Positions 18,914 through 26,937 of a stretch of 46,380 bases of DNA are shown piece by piece. The stretch comes from an uncultured Colwellia sp. (GTDB lineage Bacteria; Pseudomonadota; Gammaproteobacteria; Enterobacterales; Alteromonadaceae): positions 1 through 46,380 of the forward strand of contig CAJXUN010000034.1 in assembly GCA_913061475.1 (NCBI GenBank), given 5' to 3'. The first letter of the stretch is position 1. Each line of letters opens with the position of its first letter. The translations under genes were made by a program, and so were the position numbers. The notes under the pieces are model-generated. The model worked only from the letters and a program-made list of their open reading frames with translations. It did not search any database and had not been told where the DNA came from.

Positions 18914-19795
18914 ATGACAATAGACTTTAATATGGCAATAGAAAAAGTTAAAGGGATACTCTCGTATAGTGTTATTACCGTATCAGAGCAACCTATTAGC
19001 TTAGGGGATATACTTTTTATCCCGTTATTAATTTTTATCGGATTATTGTTAACTAAGTGGCTAACTCAGTTTATTAGCAACCGCTTAACAACCAAAAAAA
19101 CCGACCCAAATGTTATTCACTTAATACAAAGAATTGTCTATGTACTGTCAATAACCATCATTATTATCAGCATATTAGACTTTATGAATGTGCCAATCGC
19201 CGCGTTTGCTTTTTTATCAGGTGCTATCGCTATTGGTTTTGGTTTTGGTGCACAAAATATCATTAATAACTTTATTAGTGGTTGGATTTTAATGTGGGAA
19301 CGCCCTATTCGTATTGGTGACTTTTTAGAAGTTGAAGATACCAAAGGTTTGGTTGAAGAAATCAACACTCGCTCTACCCGCATCAAACGCGTAGATGGTG
19401 TTCATTTATTAATACCTAATAGTAAGCTGCTAGAAAATACGGTGATTAACTGGACCTTGGTTGATCAGTTTGTCAGGTGCTCGATTACAGTGGGTGTTGC
19501 TTATGGTTCACCAGCAAAAAAAGTAGCCGAATTGATTATGCAAGCAACCGTTGAGCAACAAGAAGCGCTAAAAGACCCTAAACCTTTAGTAACCTTTGAT
19601 GACTTTGGCGACAACGCTTTAATGTTTCAGGTCACGTTTTGGATCAGTTCACAAGCTGAAAGCGGTTTAAGAGTGGCAAAAAGTAACGTCAGGTTCCGCT
19701 TGGAAGAGTTATTTGAGCAACATGATATTGTTGTTGCTTATCCTCAACGAGATATTCATCTTGACGGTTCACTCACCTTAGTAAAGTCCGAATAG
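18914..19795 (+). CDS. MscS family mechanosensitive channel
   Basis: Small-conductance mechanosensitive channel of the inner membrane. The 293-residue protein has membrane helices near residues 35-55, 75-95 and 98-122; the third contains the glycine/alanine-rich pore helix (AFLSGAIAIGFGFGAQN). The cytoplasmic MscS beta domain begins at RPIRIGDFLEV, followed by the C-terminal alpha-beta domain. An AAGGAG ribosome site precedes the ATG. It is the last gene of the rimK operon by spacing. One of three MscS proteins in 13 kb. Confidence 0.9.
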   Translation: MTIDFNMAIEKVKGILSYSVITVSEQPISLGDILFIPLLIFIGLLLTKWLTQFISNRLTTKKTDPNVIHLIQRIVYVLSITIIIISILDFMNVPIAAFAFLSGAIAIGFGFGAQNIINNFISGWILMWERPIRIGDFLEVEDTKGLVEEINTRSTRIKRVDGVHLLIPNSKLLENTVINWTLVDQFVRCSITVGVAYGSPAKKVAELIMQATVEQQEALKDPKPLVTFDDFGDNALMFQVTFWISSQAESGLRVAKSNVRFRLEELFEQHDIVVAYPQRDIHLDGSLTLVKSE

Positions 19796-19802
19796 CATAA
19801 TT

Positions 19803-19838
19803 TTTTGACAGATCATATTAAGTAATGGCCTGTCAAAA
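19803..19838. terminator. inverted repeat between convergent MscS genes
   Basis: Nine-base perfect arms TTTTGACAG and CTGTCAAAA flank 18 nt, just after the stop codon of the plus-strand MscS gene and between two convergent genes. It may be a terminator structure, although the run of T after the stem is missing. Confidence 0.35.
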
Positions 19839-19928
19839 TTAACACTATCAGCTAATCGAAAAATTACTGATGATGCATTACAGGTTAATTTGTCTATGCC
19901 GACAAAGTGTCGAAACATATCGGCCCAG

Positions 19929-20750
19929 TTACTTTTTTTCAAACCATAGCGTCATAAAATCAGCTGTTAATTTTTGCTCTATTTCAAGTGCCTTTTCAGT
20001 GGGACAAAATACAGAAAAAATTACCTGTGTATCACCCAAGTCGGAAGTCGCTACTTGAATATGGGGGTCAGGTCCTTCAATAGTGATATCTAACCGATTT
20101 TCTATTAACTGATTATAACGAATCGCCACTTCTTTAAATTCGCTACAATAAATATTTGCTCTTTCATAAAGTGCGTCAATAAAGGTAAAAGGATTAACAC
20201 TATCGTCACGGACAATTGTGAAATGGTGCATAGCGTAACGTTTTAAAAAATTAAGATTTTTTATCACCGAGGTGATTAATTGACTGTTCGGTACATACAA
20301 GGTTTTACCTGTGTATTGATAGTCATGCTTATTTACTTCTAGTAAAGTTAACTTTGCCCAATCGTTAGAATGCACCTCGCCATAATAATTACCTACCTGT
20401 ATCCAATCACCGATACGAAAAGGTCGACTGGTTAAGATATAAATAAAGCCAATGAAACATTGAATAAACTCACGGGTGGCTAATACGATAGCAACAATAA
20501 ATGCGGCAATCGAAAAAGCAAATTTTTGAATTTCACCTGACCAAATATTAAAAATGAAAAGAATAACGAATATGGTGAATATATTATTCACCATATTAAT
20601 TCTTAATCGTTTACTTTGCTTAGATTTTCGCTTTATTACCTTGATTATTATCGCTTTTATGACAAAAAAGACAATCATAAATAAGGCTGTAATCATGAAT
20701 TTATGTTGAAATAAAAAATCAACAAGCGTTTCTACGTTCAAATTAACCAT
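19929..20750 (-). CDS. MscS family mechanosensitive ion channel protein
   Basis: Inner-membrane protein of 273 residues with helices near residues 17-36, 50-72 and 75-100, and an MscS-type beta domain starting at FRIGDWIQVGNYYGEV. The sequence between helix three and the beta domain lacks the repeated glycine-alanine pore pattern of MscS, and the middle of the protein is divergent (KHDYQYTGKTLYVPNSQL). It lies 77 bp after the MlaC-like gene in the same direction, so the two may share a transcript. Ion or osmolyte specificity cannot be read. Paralogous to, but not closely similar to, the two other MscS proteins. Confidence 0.82.
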   Translation of the reverse strand: MVNLNVETLVDFLFQHKFMITALFMIVFFVIKAIIIKVIKRKSKQSKRLRINMVNNIFTIFVILFIFNIWSGEIQKFAFSIAAFIVAIVLATREFIQCFIGFIYILTSRPFRIGDWIQVGNYYGEVHSNDWAKLTLLEVNKHDYQYTGKTLYVPNSQLITSVIKNLNFLKRYAMHHFTIVRDDSVNPFTFIDALYERANIYCSEFKEVAIRYNQLIENRLDITIEGPDPHIQVATSDLGDTQVIFSVFCPTEKALEIEQKLTADFMTLWFEKK

Positions 20751-20826
20751 TACCCTATCAGTTTGTTATTAATACTTAAATGAGTTAACACGCCCAATTT
20801 AAGGCCTTATAACGAAATATTTTTAT

Positions 20827-21462
20827 TTAATCATCAGCTACTTTTTGATTTATTTTCCGCAAGTGCGCTAAGGTCCCTTCTATACCGAGCTTATTAAAAC
20901 TCGTATTTATCTCACCTTGCTTAGTTTGTAGCAAACTAATACCTTCAATTTCCATATCAAAAAACAGCCATTCTTTAGCGTTTGAGAGTAATAGCTTAAC
21001 AACAGCATTATTAGTCTTAGTCTTACCAACAATACTAATATCAACCATGGCCATTTTACCGCTTTGAGATAATGAACTTTGGCCAATCTTAATAACTTCA
21101 TTATTATATTTATTTAATAGATTACTATAGGTACTAATAAGTTGCAGAGATAACTCGTTGATAAACTGTTCTTTAAGTTCGTCAGGTACTTTACTCATAT
21201 TTTTATTGAGTACTTTATAAGTAAAGTACCGTGTATCAACTTCGGGTAACAACACCTTAGTCAAAACTTCTCTAACCCTAATTTTTGTCAAGGCATTATC
21301 TTGCTTTAAAGCAATTAACGATGTTTCAACCTGATTAAAAACCGTCTTAACCTTACTTTTTGCATCCTCTGACGATGCAAAAACCGTGGTCGAAATTAGA
21401 AGCACTAAAGTGATAACCACAACGGTGGTTAAGTTAGTGAAGGCAACGTGACCGATTTTCAT
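20827..21462 (-). CDS. MlaC/Ttg2-like periplasmic protein
   Basis: Predicted periplasmic phospholipid-carrier-like protein of the MlaC (toluene tolerance Ttg2D) family. From the ATG at 21462 it has 211 residues (an in-frame TTG at 21474 would add four), a signal peptide of about 28 residues ending VFA, and a mixed alpha/beta body with the segment LLPEVDTRYFTYKVLNKNM typical for the family. A complete mla operon would have mlaEFD next to it; here it stands alone before an MscS gene. It may be a stray paralogue rather than the MlaC of the main system. Confidence 0.78.
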   Translation of the reverse strand: MKIGHVAFTNLTTVVVITLVLLISTTVFASSEDAKSKVKTVFNQVETSLIALKQDNALTKIRVREVLTKVLLPEVDTRYFTYKVLNKNMSKVPDELKEQFINELSLQLISTYSNLLNKYNNEVIKIGQSSLSQSGKMAMVDISIVGKTKTNNAVVKLLLSNAKEWLFFDMEIEGISLLQTKQGEINTSFNKLGIEGTLAHLRKINQKVADD

Positions 21463-22081
21463 TTTTTTACTCAATAAATAATGTATAAGGTGTATTATAA
21501 AGATTAGCTGTTGGCTAGCAAACGTATTAATTAGCTCAGTTTAATCAAATAAATTAATTAATTAATTAAACTGCGCTCTATAATAAAAATATAATTCAGA
21601 ATGCCAACATCATCATTATCGTAATGTTTCTTTTGATAGGACGCACGTTAACTGTTTCCACCTAGCTTAGCGTAAATGTTGCTTTTTATCGCAACGAGAA
21701 TAACCCACGATTCGGCACTAATGATCTTTTTATGTCGTTAACACGTATAAAAATTATACAACAAGCTGACGGATTTAACGCCCTGTAGACTATTAGTTTA
21801 AGCTAATCTTCAAATTAAGTTCATTACCTTTTGAAAATCAATAATATAGCATTACGTGCTAATTTATATTACCTTTAAGCTATAATTCATTTTATTGTTG
21901 TGCACAATCAGTTAGAGTGTAATACGTTACACATAAATTAAGACTAAAACAGCACTTTAATTGCATTTTTATGCCAGTAGCTTGGTTTTTAGTAACTTAG
22001 TTTTCCATGAATTTTATTTTGCAATGAGCTTGTGTGCTTGCATTAGCGCTAAGCACACAATTCGAAAAAAATAAGGTCATT
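21463..22081. other. large intergenic region upstream of the histidine kinase gene
   Basis: About 620 bp without a gene, AT-rich. It includes an AATT tandem tract near 21552-21569, a small hairpin GTTGC/GCAAC near 21678, a TATAAT at 21881-21886 and the perfect palindrome TTGTGCACAA at 21898-21907. The last two could belong to the promoter of the kinase gene. Nothing else recognised. Confidence 0.5.
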
Positions 22082-23863
22082 ATGAATCTTAACGCCAATG
22101 AAATAACAAGTGCCACGGATAATAGACAGAAGCTAATTTACTCCAGCCAGATTCACTGGTTCCATTGGTTAATTATTGCTCTTTCCGCTTTGTTGACTTA
22201 TGGCGCTTGGTACATCGCTAGCGAACAGGTGGATAAACGACTTTCTGAACGCTTTGAGCGCGAGTCTTTGCAGGTTATAGAACTCGTTAAAGAGCGAATG
22301 CAATTATATGAGCACGCGTTGTTAGGCGCCGTTGCTCATATAGACGCAAGTGACAATCATCTCACTAACGCGCAATGGAAAAATTACAGTAATAGCCTAC
22401 AAATTGATAAAGCCTACCCTGGTATCAATGGCTTAGGGGTCATTTTTAATATCCAAGAGAAAAACCTTGCCCCCTTTATTGAGGCACAACAAAAAGACCG
22501 ACCTAATTTTGGCATCCATCCAGCACATAATGAGCATGAATATTGGCCCATTACTTATATTGAACCGCTTGTCACCAATCAACAAGCTGTCGGCTTAGAC
22601 ATGGCGTTTGAGCAAAACAGATATTCAGGTATAAAAAAATCGCGAGACACTGGCTTAGCGCAATTAACTGGGCCAATTACCTTAGTGCAAGACGCAAAAA
22701 AAACCCCTGGCTTTCTTTTCTTTGCGCCTTTCTATCAGCAAGGCTCAACACCTAATTCAGTCGAGACTCGCCGTCGAACAATTCAAGGTGTTACTTATGC
22801 TCCTTTTATTATGCACAAACTGATCTCGGGTACCTTAGCAATTAATAAAAGACACGTTACGTTAAAAATTAGTGACAATGGTCAATCTTTATATAGCGAC
22901 ATTGATAATGTTGAGGCAAAATCAATCGATTTGAAACCGCTATTTTCTAGCCAAATTATGGTTGAACTCTACGGCCGCGAGTGGTTGTTTGTTATTGATT
23001 CAAACTTAAGTTTTCGTAAAGCATCAGGACAAAATCAACCTTACTTTATCTTGGCAGGTGGTATTTTTATTGATCTATTGTTACTGGCGTTATTTATTGT
23101 ATTATCCCGAACTAATAGACGTTCGTTAGATTATGCCGACGAAGTTACGCGGGAATTAAAAGTTAAGACCAAACGGCTAATTAAGTCTAATCAAGACTTA
23201 GAACAGTTTGCCTATGTCGCTTCACATGACTTAAAATCACCATTAAACGCGATAAAAAAATTAGTCAGCTGGATCAGTGAAGACTGTGAAAAAATATTGC
23301 CCGATAGCTCTAAAGAGCATTTAGCACTGCTAGTAAATCGCACAACCCGGATGAATAAATTACTTGACGATTTACTTGATTATGCCCGTATTGGTCGACA
23401 CAACTTTCCCCCTGAACAGATCGAATTAAAAACGACTGCCGATGGAATTTTTAGTTTATTAGATCACCCCGTCGATTTTAAACTTTCGGTAGACGAACAA
23501 CAATTATTGATGCCAAGAACACCATTAGAAATCGTGCTACGTAACTTGATATCTAATGCCATAAAACATCATGATAAAACCAGTGGCCACATTCAAATAT
23601 CTTGTACACAAGCTAATAACATGCATCATATTTGTGTTCAGGACGACGGCCCTGGCATCCCAAGCGAATTATTCGACAAGGCGTTAGAAATGTTTCAAAC
23701 CTTGAGGCCCAGAGATAAAGTCGAAGGTAGCGGCATGGGTTTGTCGTTATCTAAAAAAACCATTGAACATTACGGTGGCACCTTAACCATTGAGTCTGAT
23801 GGTATTAGAGGCACTAAAATCATGGTTTTGTGGCCTGTCACTCCTGAAAAGCTGGAAAAATAA
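22082..23863 (+). CDS. CHASE-domain sensor histidine kinase
   Basis: Inner-membrane sensor kinase. From the ATG at 22082 (AAGG ribosome site; the frame is open from 22034) it has 593 residues: helix at about 27-46, a periplasmic CHASE-type sensor to about 315 with the segment PAHNEHEYWPITYIEP, second helix at about 321-342, then HisKA with phospho-acceptor H382 in VASHDLKSP, and a HATPase domain with N box LRNLISNAIKHH, DDGPGIP and GSGMGLSLSKK. CHASE domains bind small extracellular ligands. The kinase type resembles those paired with Rcp1-like regulators, one of which follows 52 bp downstream. Confidence 0.9.
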   Translation: MNLNANEITSATDNRQKLIYSSQIHWFHWLIIALSALLTYGAWYIASEQVDKRLSERFERESLQVIELVKERMQLYEHALLGAVAHIDASDNHLTNAQWKNYSNSLQIDKAYPGINGLGVIFNIQEKNLAPFIEAQQKDRPNFGIHPAHNEHEYWPITYIEPLVTNQQAVGLDMAFEQNRYSGIKKSRDTGLAQLTGPITLVQDAKKTPGFLFFAPFYQQGSTPNSVETRRRTIQGVTYAPFIMHKLISGTLAINKRHVTLKISDNGQSLYSDIDNVEAKSIDLKPLFSSQIMVELYGREWLFVIDSNLSFRKASGQNQPYFILAGGIFIDLLLLALFIVLSRTNRRSLDYADEVTRELKVKTKRLIKSNQDLEQFAYVASHDLKSPLNAIKKLVSWISEDCEKILPDSSKEHLALLVNRTTRMNKLLDDLLDYARIGRHNFPPEQIELKTTADGIFSLLDHPVDFKLSVDEQQLLMPRTPLEIVLRNLISNAIKHHDKTSGHIQISCTQANNMHHICVQDDGPGIPSELFDKALEMFQTLRPRDKVEGSGMGLSLSKKTIEHYGGTLTIESDGIRGTKIMVLWPVTPEKLEK

Positions 23864-23915
23864 AAGTTTAAATCATATTGCATGAATATAACGATGCATA
23901 AGGTGCGGATAAAAA

Positions 23916-24341
23916 ATGAGTCATAATCGAAATGAAATAACGTTATTGTTAATTGAAGATGATGATATTGACGCTATGTCGATACGCCGAGCACTTGGAA
24001 AAGCCAACATAGGCAATAACTTAATTAGAGCCTGTGATGGTTTAGAAGCACTAGAAATGCTACGTAGTGATAAGGTGCCTTCACCTTATATTATTTTACT
24101 CGACTTACAAATGCCGCGCTTAAACGGCTTAGAGTTTTTGAAAGAAATCCGTAAGGATCCGAAATTAGATAAAAGCGTGGTTTTTGTCCTAACAACCTCC
24201 AAAGATGATGAAGATATCGCTGCCAGTTATAAAAATTATATCGCTGGCTATTTTGTTAAAGATCAAGTTGGGGAAGAATTTTTAGACATAGTGAAAATGC
24301 TCAAAGGTTATTGGAAAATCGTATTGTTTCCAAAAGATTAA
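23916..24341 (+). CDS. single-domain response regulator (Rcp1-like)
   Basis: Receiver-only protein of 141 residues. The acidic pocket EDDD lies at 14-17, the phospho-acceptor aspartate is D63 in LLDLQMPRLNG, and a conserved lysine is found in GYFVKD near residue 115. It sits between the kinase gene and the REC-GGDEF-EAL gene and is probably phosphorylated by that kinase, acting as an intermediate or as a brake by taking phosphate. There is no output domain. The start follows GGAT. Confidence 0.9.
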   Translation: MSHNRNEITLLLIEDDDIDAMSIRRALGKANIGNNLIRACDGLEALEMLRSDKVPSPYIILLDLQMPRLNGLEFLKEIRKDPKLDKSVVFVLTTSKDDEDIAASYKNYIAGYFVKDQVGEEFLDIVKMLKGYWKIVLFPKD

Positions 24342-24382
24342 GCCACTATTTTATTAGAAAGTATCAAAAAGGAATATGACAC

Positions 24383-26077
24383 TTGGATATTTTAATTGTA
24401 GATGATGATATCGTCGATAGAGAGCACATTAAGCGAACATTACGTAAAACTAATCATAACTGGACATTTGTTGAAACAGAATCTGTCGATGAGGGCTTAG
24501 TAGCTTTTGCATCTAAAAACTTCGACGTAATTCTATTAGATTATCGTATGCCAAAGCGCGACGGTATAGAATTAATACTAGAGTTACGTAACATATCTTT
24601 AGTAAGAAATGTCGCTATTGTTATGCTAAGTAACTCTGAAGAGTCAGCGTTAGCTCTGGACTGTATTAAGGCTGGTGCACAAGATTTTCTGCTAAAATCA
24701 GAGGTTACTTCTTCAAGGTTAGAACGCGCCATACTGCAATCCCAAACTCGATTTGAATTAGAACAAAAACTTTATCGCAGCTATCAAGAGGCAAAAAAAT
24801 TAGCTGAACACGACTCTTTAACCGGTTTAGCCAATCGCTATTCATTTGAAGAAGCTCTGCGCCTAAGTATCACACAAAAACCACGTGATAAATCAAAACT
24901 CGCTTTAGCATTATTCGATCTCGACAATTTCAAAAATATTAATGATACCCATGGCCATGATATCGGTGATGAATTACTCAAAAGCGTGTCGAAACGCGTC
25001 TGTCTATGCTTACGAGAAAATGAACTATTTGCGCGTTTAGGCGGTGACGAATTTGCCATTATATTGAGTAATTTACGCACAGTAGATAACGCTACCCGGG
25101 TAAATAAGCGCATATTAGCCTGTCTAGAAAAACCCTTTATTATTTCGGGCATTGAAATAATAATGTCAGCCAGCATTGGTATCGCCATCTACCCTGACAA
25201 TTCACTTGGCGCCAACGAGTTACTTAAATATGCCGATATCGCTATGTATCGAGCAAAAAAGCTCGGTAGAAACCAAATCTGTTTTTTTGAAGAAGATATG
25301 CAGCAGCAGTTTTTACAACGCTACCAAATCGAGGCCAACTTAGTTGGCGCTGCTGAACGTAACGAGTTTGTCTTACATTATCAACCGGTATTCGATACCG
25401 TTTCTAAAGATTTATTAGGGTTTGAGGCATTAATACGTTGGAATTTTCAAGGCCGCCTGCACTTTCCTGATAGTTTTATTAGTATTGCAGAATGCTCTCA
25501 TGTCATTATCGATATTGGTCGTTGGGTGATAGAAAACGCGATACGCCAACTATCACAATGGAATCGACACAAGGATAAAGCGTTATCAATGTCTATCAAT
25601 CTGTCTGTTATACAATTAACCGATAAAGCCTTAGTTGGGTTTATCAAAACGATGATGCAAAAATATGATGTGGCTCCACAACTGATTGAGCTTGAGTTAA
25701 CCGAAACCGCATTACTAGAAAACAGTGATCAAGCAGTTGAAGTGATGGAGTTGCTCAGTAATATCGGCTGCCGCATTGCTTTAGATGATTTTGGTACTGG
25801 TTTTTCCTCAGTATCACATTTACAAAATTTTCCGATTGATACCGTTAAAATTGACAAGTCATTAATGCTGGTTTGCCATGAAGCGAAAACCCTTGCTTTA
25901 ATCAAAGGTCTCGCTGCTATGCTGCACTCTTTAGGTTTAGAGATCGTTGCAGAAGGCATTGAAGATGAAAATAGCTTTACTTTGTGCCAAGAACTCAATA
26001 TTCAGCGCAGCCAAGGCTATTATTTATCTAAACCTATAGATAGTGACGCTATAGAGAAGCGTTTTCTGTCGTCATAA
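24383..26077 (+). CDS. response regulator with GGDEF and EAL domains
   Basis: Cytoplasmic c-di-GMP enzyme of 564 residues. Domain order: receiver (D53 in LLDYRMPKRDG), GGDEF (intact GGDEF 220-224) and EAL (EAL at 348-350, with ELTE, DDFGTG and VKID motifs all intact). Both active sites look usable, so it may make and break c-di-GMP. The inhibitory I-site is degenerate: RENE (211-214) instead of RxxD. The start is a TTG at 24383 behind AAAGGA; an overlapping ATG at 24375 is out of frame. Phosphorylation by the upstream kinase is the likely switch between the activities. Confidence 0.9.
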   Translation: MDILIVDDDIVDREHIKRTLRKTNHNWTFVETESVDEGLVAFASKNFDVILLDYRMPKRDGIELILELRNISLVRNVAIVMLSNSEESALALDCIKAGAQDFLLKSEVTSSRLERAILQSQTRFELEQKLYRSYQEAKKLAEHDSLTGLANRYSFEEALRLSITQKPRDKSKLALALFDLDNFKNINDTHGHDIGDELLKSVSKRVCLCLRENELFARLGGDEFAIILSNLRTVDNATRVNKRILACLEKPFIISGIEIIMSASIGIAIYPDNSLGANELLKYADIAMYRAKKLGRNQICFFEEDMQQQFLQRYQIEANLVGAAERNEFVLHYQPVFDTVSKDLLGFEALIRWNFQGRLHFPDSFISIAECSHVIIDIGRWVIENAIRQLSQWNRHKDKALSMSINLSVIQLTDKALVGFIKTMMQKYDVAPQLIELELTETALLENSDQAVEVMELLSNIGCRIALDDFGTGFSSVSHLQNFPIDTVKIDKSLMLVCHEAKTLALIKGLAAMLHSLGLEIVAEGIEDENSFTLCQELNIQRSQGYYLSKPIDSDAIEKRFLSS

Positions 26078-26180
26078 TAGTTATATAAGACATGGTCATT
26101 TTTTTTCGTGGCAGTCTTAATGATTAAGGTTAAATTAACGGTTAACTTTTAAGCTTTTGAAAAGCTAATGAAAATATTTT

Positions 26181-26189
26181 TGCTATAAT
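26181..26189 (+). promoter_or_regulatory. extended -10 promoter element before the cupredoxin operon
   Basis: TGCTATAAT matches the extended -10 consensus TGnTATAAT exactly, about 56 bp before the cupredoxin ATG. There is no good -35 at 17 bp (a TTGAAA lies 21 bp away), as is normal for extended -10 promoters. It would start the four-gene transcript near 26196. Confidence 0.55.
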
Positions 26190-26244
26190 GAATATCGATT
26201 GGCATACTGATAAAATATTTAAAAAGTAATTTAACTTGGAATTT

Positions 26245-26937
26245 ATGAAAAATCGTCTTTTAAATACCATCAGCATACTGACGACATCCTTGTTATTATG
26301 CTGCCAGGCAAATGCTGATAGTTTTTTAGTACAAGACCAACATGGTTTACCAGTTAAAAATGCCGTACTAGAGTTTTCGGTAACACACTCGGCAACAGAT
26401 ACCCCTACCGCAAATAGTTCTAAGGCAGATAGTGCGCCAAAAACTTTGACCATGGATCAGGTCAATAAGCGTTTTGACCCTGAATTATTGATTATTCATA
26501 AGGGCGATTATGTTAATTTTCCAAATAGCGACAATATTAGGCACCACGTTTATTCCTTCTCGAAAGTCATGCCTTTTGAATTGAAACTATATTCTGGAAA
26601 ACCAAAAGCGCCCCTGCAATTTAATACCGCCGGGATATCCGTCTTAGGATGCAATATACACGACTCAATGGTGGGTTATATTTATATCGCCGACTCAACA
26701 CAGGTTTTATTAACTGATGACCAAGGTATAGCAACATTAGACGATACGATAAAATATCAAAGCGTTAACGTCTGGCATGCGAATTTATCAACCTCATTAA
26801 CCCGTGCTGAAACTATTGGCTATGATGATTTAGTAAAAGCGTCCAATACTGACGGCCAATTGGTCATTAAGCTGATTGTTGACTCGCCAGAGCCGCGAAA
26901 TACATTCCAGAGCATATTTAAAAAGCATGGCAAGTAA
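26245..26937 (+). CDS. secreted cupredoxin (methylamine utilization protein-like)
   Basis: Predicted periplasmic blue-copper protein of 230 residues from the ATG at 26245, which has GGA five nt upstream. A signal peptide of about 24 residues ends ANA. A type I copper site is visible: histidine in NIRHHVYS (H100/H101), then C136, H139 and M142 in GCNIHDSM, the C-x2-H-x2-M pattern of plastocyanin-like proteins. It overlaps the following sensor gene by 11 bp. Known relatives are annotated as methylamine utilization or plastocyanin-like proteins without proven role; no methylamine dehydrogenase is present. It could be a redox or copper-dependent partner of the downstream sensor. Confidence 0.82.
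   Translation: MKNRLLNTISILTTSLLLCCQANADSFLVQDQHGLPVKNAVLEFSVTHSATDTPTANSSKADSAPKTLTMDQVNKRFDPELLIIHKGDYVNFPNSDNIRHHVYSFSKVMPFELKLYSGKPKAPLQFNTAGISVLGCNIHDSMVGYIYIADSTQVLLTDDQGIATLDDTIKYQSVNVWHANLSTSLTRAETIGYDDLVKASNTDGQLVIKLIVDSPEPRNTFQSIFKKHGK

Noticed and set aside
21552-21569. AATT tandem tract as an origin or binding array
   Set aside because: Short, low-complexity and alone; no other origin features near it.
26245-26937. Methylamine utilization as the pathway of the cupredoxin gene
   Set aside because: No methylamine dehydrogenase or other mau genes in the window; the name reflects remote similarity only.
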